Source: Panicum virgatum
Lineage: Eukaryota > Streptophyta > Magnoliopsida > Poales > Poaceae
Direction: 5' to 3'
Length of the DNA: 64,000 nucleotides
Assembly: GCF_016808335.1 (NCBI RefSeq)
Contig: NC_015990.1
Location: 1 to 64,000, forward strand
Below the pieces are notes generated by a model. That model saw only the letters and a program-made list of their open reading frames with translations. It made no database searches and had not been told where the DNA came from. The position numbers and the translations under genes are program-made. Shown here piece by piece: positions 58,531 through 64,000 of this stretch (position 1 is the stretch's first letter; each line of letters begins with the position of its first letter).

Positions 58531-58893
58531 AAACGGCGGGGCAAAATTTTCTTAATGTATTTCCAGGATCATAATACAGATATTTTTTTGTGTAAGTAAT
58601 ATAATATGATAGGGTATGTAGCTCTTTCTACACACAAATGAAAAACGTCTATGGATGCAGATATAGGCTACGAGCATAAATGCATGCATATGCGTAGCCA
58701 AGTATAGCGAGTTTTTTTTAAGTGGATCCACGAATTGAATTCGTTTTGAATAGAAAGTCAATGTATCTAACCAATTATTTCACAGGAGTACTAGCTACTG
58801 AAGGCTATTTCAGAATAAAAAAAAGTAAAGTCAAAATCATTTAGCTTATTCTCTCAATTTCAATTGACCGCTACTGGATTTAGTATATCTAAT
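58531..58893. other. psaI-ycf4 spacer
   Basis: 363 AT-rich bases with no gene. The open frame of ycf4 begins with a TTG at 58864, 30 bases before the chosen ATG. Confidence 0.6.
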
Positions 58894-59451
58894 ATGAATT
58901 GGCGATCAGAACACATATGGATAGAACTTCTAAAAGGTTCTCGAAAAAGAGGTAATTTTTTCTGGGCCTGTATTCTTTTTCTAGGTTCATTAGGATTCTT
59001 AGCGGTTGGGGCTTCCAGTTATCTTGGTAAGAATATGATATCCGTACTTCCATCTCAACAAATTATTTTTTTTCCACAGGGGGTCGTGATGTCTTTCTAC
59101 GGAATCGCGGGCCTATTCATTAGCTCCTATTTGTGGTGCACTATTTTGTGGAATGTAGGCAGTGGTTATGACCGATTCGATAGAAAAGAGGGAATAGTGT
59201 GCATTTTTCGTTGGGGATTCCCTGGAATAAAACGTCGCATCTTCCTTCGATTCCTTGTACGGGATATCCAATCAATTCGAATTCAGGTTAAAGAGGGTCT
59301 TTATCCTCGTCGTATCCTTTATATGGAAATCCGGGGCCAGGGGGTCATTCCCTTGACTCGTACTGATGAGAAGTTTTTTACTCCACGAGAAATTGAACAA
59401 AAAGCTGCCGAATTGGCCTATTTCTTGCGCGTGCCAATTGAAGTATTTTGA
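58894..59451 (+). CDS. ycf4: Photosystem I assembly protein Ycf4
   Basis: Ycf4 (PafII) assists photosystem I assembly as a thylakoid membrane protein. The 185-residue form starts [23 protein letters not shown]. Two adjoining membrane helices are at about residues 20-42 and 62-84. The C-terminal stromal domain ends [20 protein letters not shown]. Typical of grasses in length. Confidence 0.97.
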   Translation: MNWRSEHIWIELLKGSRKRGNFFWACILFLGSLGFLAVGASSYLGKNMISVLPSQQIIFFPQGVVMSFYGIAGLFISSYLWCTILWNVGSGYDRFDRKEGIVCIFRWGFPGIKRRIFLRFLVRDIQSIRIQVKEGLYPRRILYMEIRGQGVIPLTRTDEKFFTPREIEQKAAELAYFLRVPIEVF

Positions 59452-60507
<1,056 letters not shown>

Positions 60508-60722
60508 ACTCACTCATTTGATTTCCTAATATTTTTCCTAATATTAATCAAATTAGCATATTTCTTACTTTAGAAAGAAAGCCTTTTCCTTTTTAGCAAA
60601 ATTCTTTCTATTTCTACCTGCTCAAGGCATTCATCATTCCAGTACAACTGTTGCAGTAGAATGACAACAGACTCGTGTATAGGGAACTAGATTAGCTTAG
60701 CTACCTATCTAATTTATTGTAG

Positions 60723-61709
<987 letters not shown>

Positions 61710-62607
61710 ATCCTGGGATTTCTTACCATCAAGTTAGAAAAAAGCCTCGATTTCTGGAATTCCTTATTTCTATCTCATGCAAAAGAAGAGGATCCAAGGC
61801 AGAGGCGAGAACAATAAAAGGAACAAGTCCTTTTAGTTTTAGGAGGAATTGCGGGTCTTCTTAATCCTCTATTGGGCACAAGAAAAAGGCAAAAAAGCCT
61901 TTTTCTTGTGTCGATTCTTCTTTTCTTGTATCGAAGTAAGAATCATTTTTCTTCTTATTTGTTTTGTCAAAGATTACTATTTATTCTTTATTCGGGTCTG
62001 TCTTTTGGACTTCCTTTGCTTAGGTTCGGGCGCAGTAGTGGACAAACAGAGGGAAAGAAAGTATGGCGGGGGACAAATTTCTTGTGAGCAAATAGAATTG
62101 CTTGACTTTTTCAATTAAGTTCAACTTCGAACTTACAGAAATTTTGTAAAAAAAATGTATACCCTCCCATTGAAGGGTGGTTTTTATTTTTAGGCTAGTT
62201 GAGTAGTTTTGATTAAGGTTTTATTAGTTTATTACTCTAAACTAAATCAATGATTTGCAGGATACTTCCTTCATGGAATAAAATACAGGATCCTCTTTCT
62301 TGTTGCTTCATAAGAGTTAATCCATTTTATGGGCGAAAGGCGGGGGCTTTAAATGGACCGATGGATTGCTTCACTAACATCATTAACAAACAAAAGAATA
62401 AATAAGGGGATTCTAACCATCAGAGCAAAGGTTTTCTCTTTGTTATTTTTACAAATAGAAATAGGTAACCAATTTCCAAATTATGGAATAAAATCGCGCT
62501 ATAACAATAAGAATTCCGCGGGCCCTTTCCGCTCTAATCAGATAAAGGGGGGTAAGGACCCGCTAAGTTCCTACTTTTTCATGTTTACAAGCTGGATCCT
62601 CCGATTA
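61710..62607. other. petA-psbJ spacer (convergent)
   Basis: 898 bases with no supported gene. It contains the petA hairpin at 61877-61910. An ORF at 62353-62619 overlaps the end of psbJ and is unassigned. Confidence 0.6.
61877..61910 (+). terminator. petA 3' hairpin
   Basis: Perfect 14-bp stem CACAAGAAAAAGGC with its complement, six A's in the loop. Confidence 0.85.
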
Positions 62608-62730
62608 CTAAAGAGATGAACCCAATCCAGAATACGAACCGTAAAAGAAAACACCTATTAAACCAATCACAAGAATACCAGTTACAGTACCTATCAGCCA
62701 AAGAGGAATTCTTCCAGTAGTATCGGCCAT
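62608..62730 (-). CDS. psbJ: Photosystem II protein J
   Basis: A 40-residue one-helix subunit starting [20 protein letters not shown], involved in photosystem II assembly and QA/QB electron flow. Last gene of the psbE-psbF-psbL-psbJ operon. Confidence 0.97.
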   Translation of the reverse strand: MADTTGRIPLWLIGTVTGILVIGLIGVFFYGSYSGLGSSL

Positions 62731-62855
62731 TTCCCCTACTTTCCTCCACATTTTCTCAAGTGGTCATGCTAGAGACAAAAACAGTCATGGATAGTTATAA
62801 GGATGGTATCCTTCCAAATGGGATAAGAGAATTCTTACTACTCTCTTTCTTTCTC

Positions 62856-64000
<1,145 letters not shown>

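Noticed and set aside
62353..62619. 88-residue ORF on the plus strand in the petA-psbJ spacer
   Set aside because: Overlaps the end of psbJ on the other strand; sequence is mixed and unrecognised. It could be real, but nothing supports it beyond being open.

Overview
This window is plastid DNA from a grass (Poaceae). It runs from psbA, at the start of the large single-copy region, to the psbE operon. The grass assignment rests on gene order and gene loss. trnS-GCU lies next to psbD, and trnG-UCC lies next to trnfM and then trnT-GGU, which are the grass inversion junctions. rpoC1 has no intron. rpoC2 carries an acidic repeat insertion. accD is missing between rbcL and psaI, where only a broken rpl23 remains. 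A chimeric trnG/trnfM relic sits beside rps14. Protein sequences look like the PACMAD side of the family (maize-like RpoB and RpoC2), and RbcL has Ile101, common in C4 grasses, but the species cannot be fixed from this window.

Layout: 1-5.6 kb psbA, trnK with matK in its intron, and rps16, all on the minus strand. 6.5-7.9 kb trnQ, psbK, psbI, trnS-GCU. 8.2-12.1 kb the psbD light-responsive promoter, psbD/psbC overlapping, trnS-UGA, psbZ. 12.3-16.8 kb a tRNA-rich rearranged region: trnG-GCC, trnfM, split trnG-UCC, an unexplained 1.86 kb spacer with small minus-strand ORFs and an rpl2 fragment, trnT-GGU plus a decayed copy, trnE, trnY, trnD. 17.8-19.8 kb psbM, petN, trnC. 20.8-30.9 kb the rpoB-rpoC1-rpoC2 operon. 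31.2-37.4 kb rps2-atpI-atpH-atpF-atpA. 37.5-43 kb trnR, the tRNA relic, then rps14, psaB, psaA on minus. 43.6-47 kb ycf3 with two introns, trnS-GGA, rps4. 47.3-49.2 kb trnT-UGU, trnL with its group I intron, trnF. 49.8-51.5 kb ndhJ-ndhK-ndhC. 52.4-55.4 kb trnV, trnM, atpE, atpB. 56.1-62 kb rbcL, rpl23 pseudogene, psaI, ycf4, cemA, petA. 62.6-63.4 kb psbE-psbF-psbL-psbJ on minus.

The genes form the usual plastid modules: photosystems I and II, cytochrome b6f, ATP synthase, NDH, Rubisco large subunit, the bacterial-type RNA polymerase, ribosomal proteins and tRNAs, plus assembly factors (ycf3, ycf4) and the intron maturase matK. All intact genes have the family-standard length and no frameshift was seen.

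The least explained part is 13.7-15.6 kb. It holds a run of short hydrophobic minus-strand ORFs with bacterial-type spacing (one ATGA stop/start overlap and Shine-Dalgarno-like leaders) next to an rpl2 fragment. Nearby, the 5' ends of two tRNA genes carry partial tandem duplications with the same 19-bp period.
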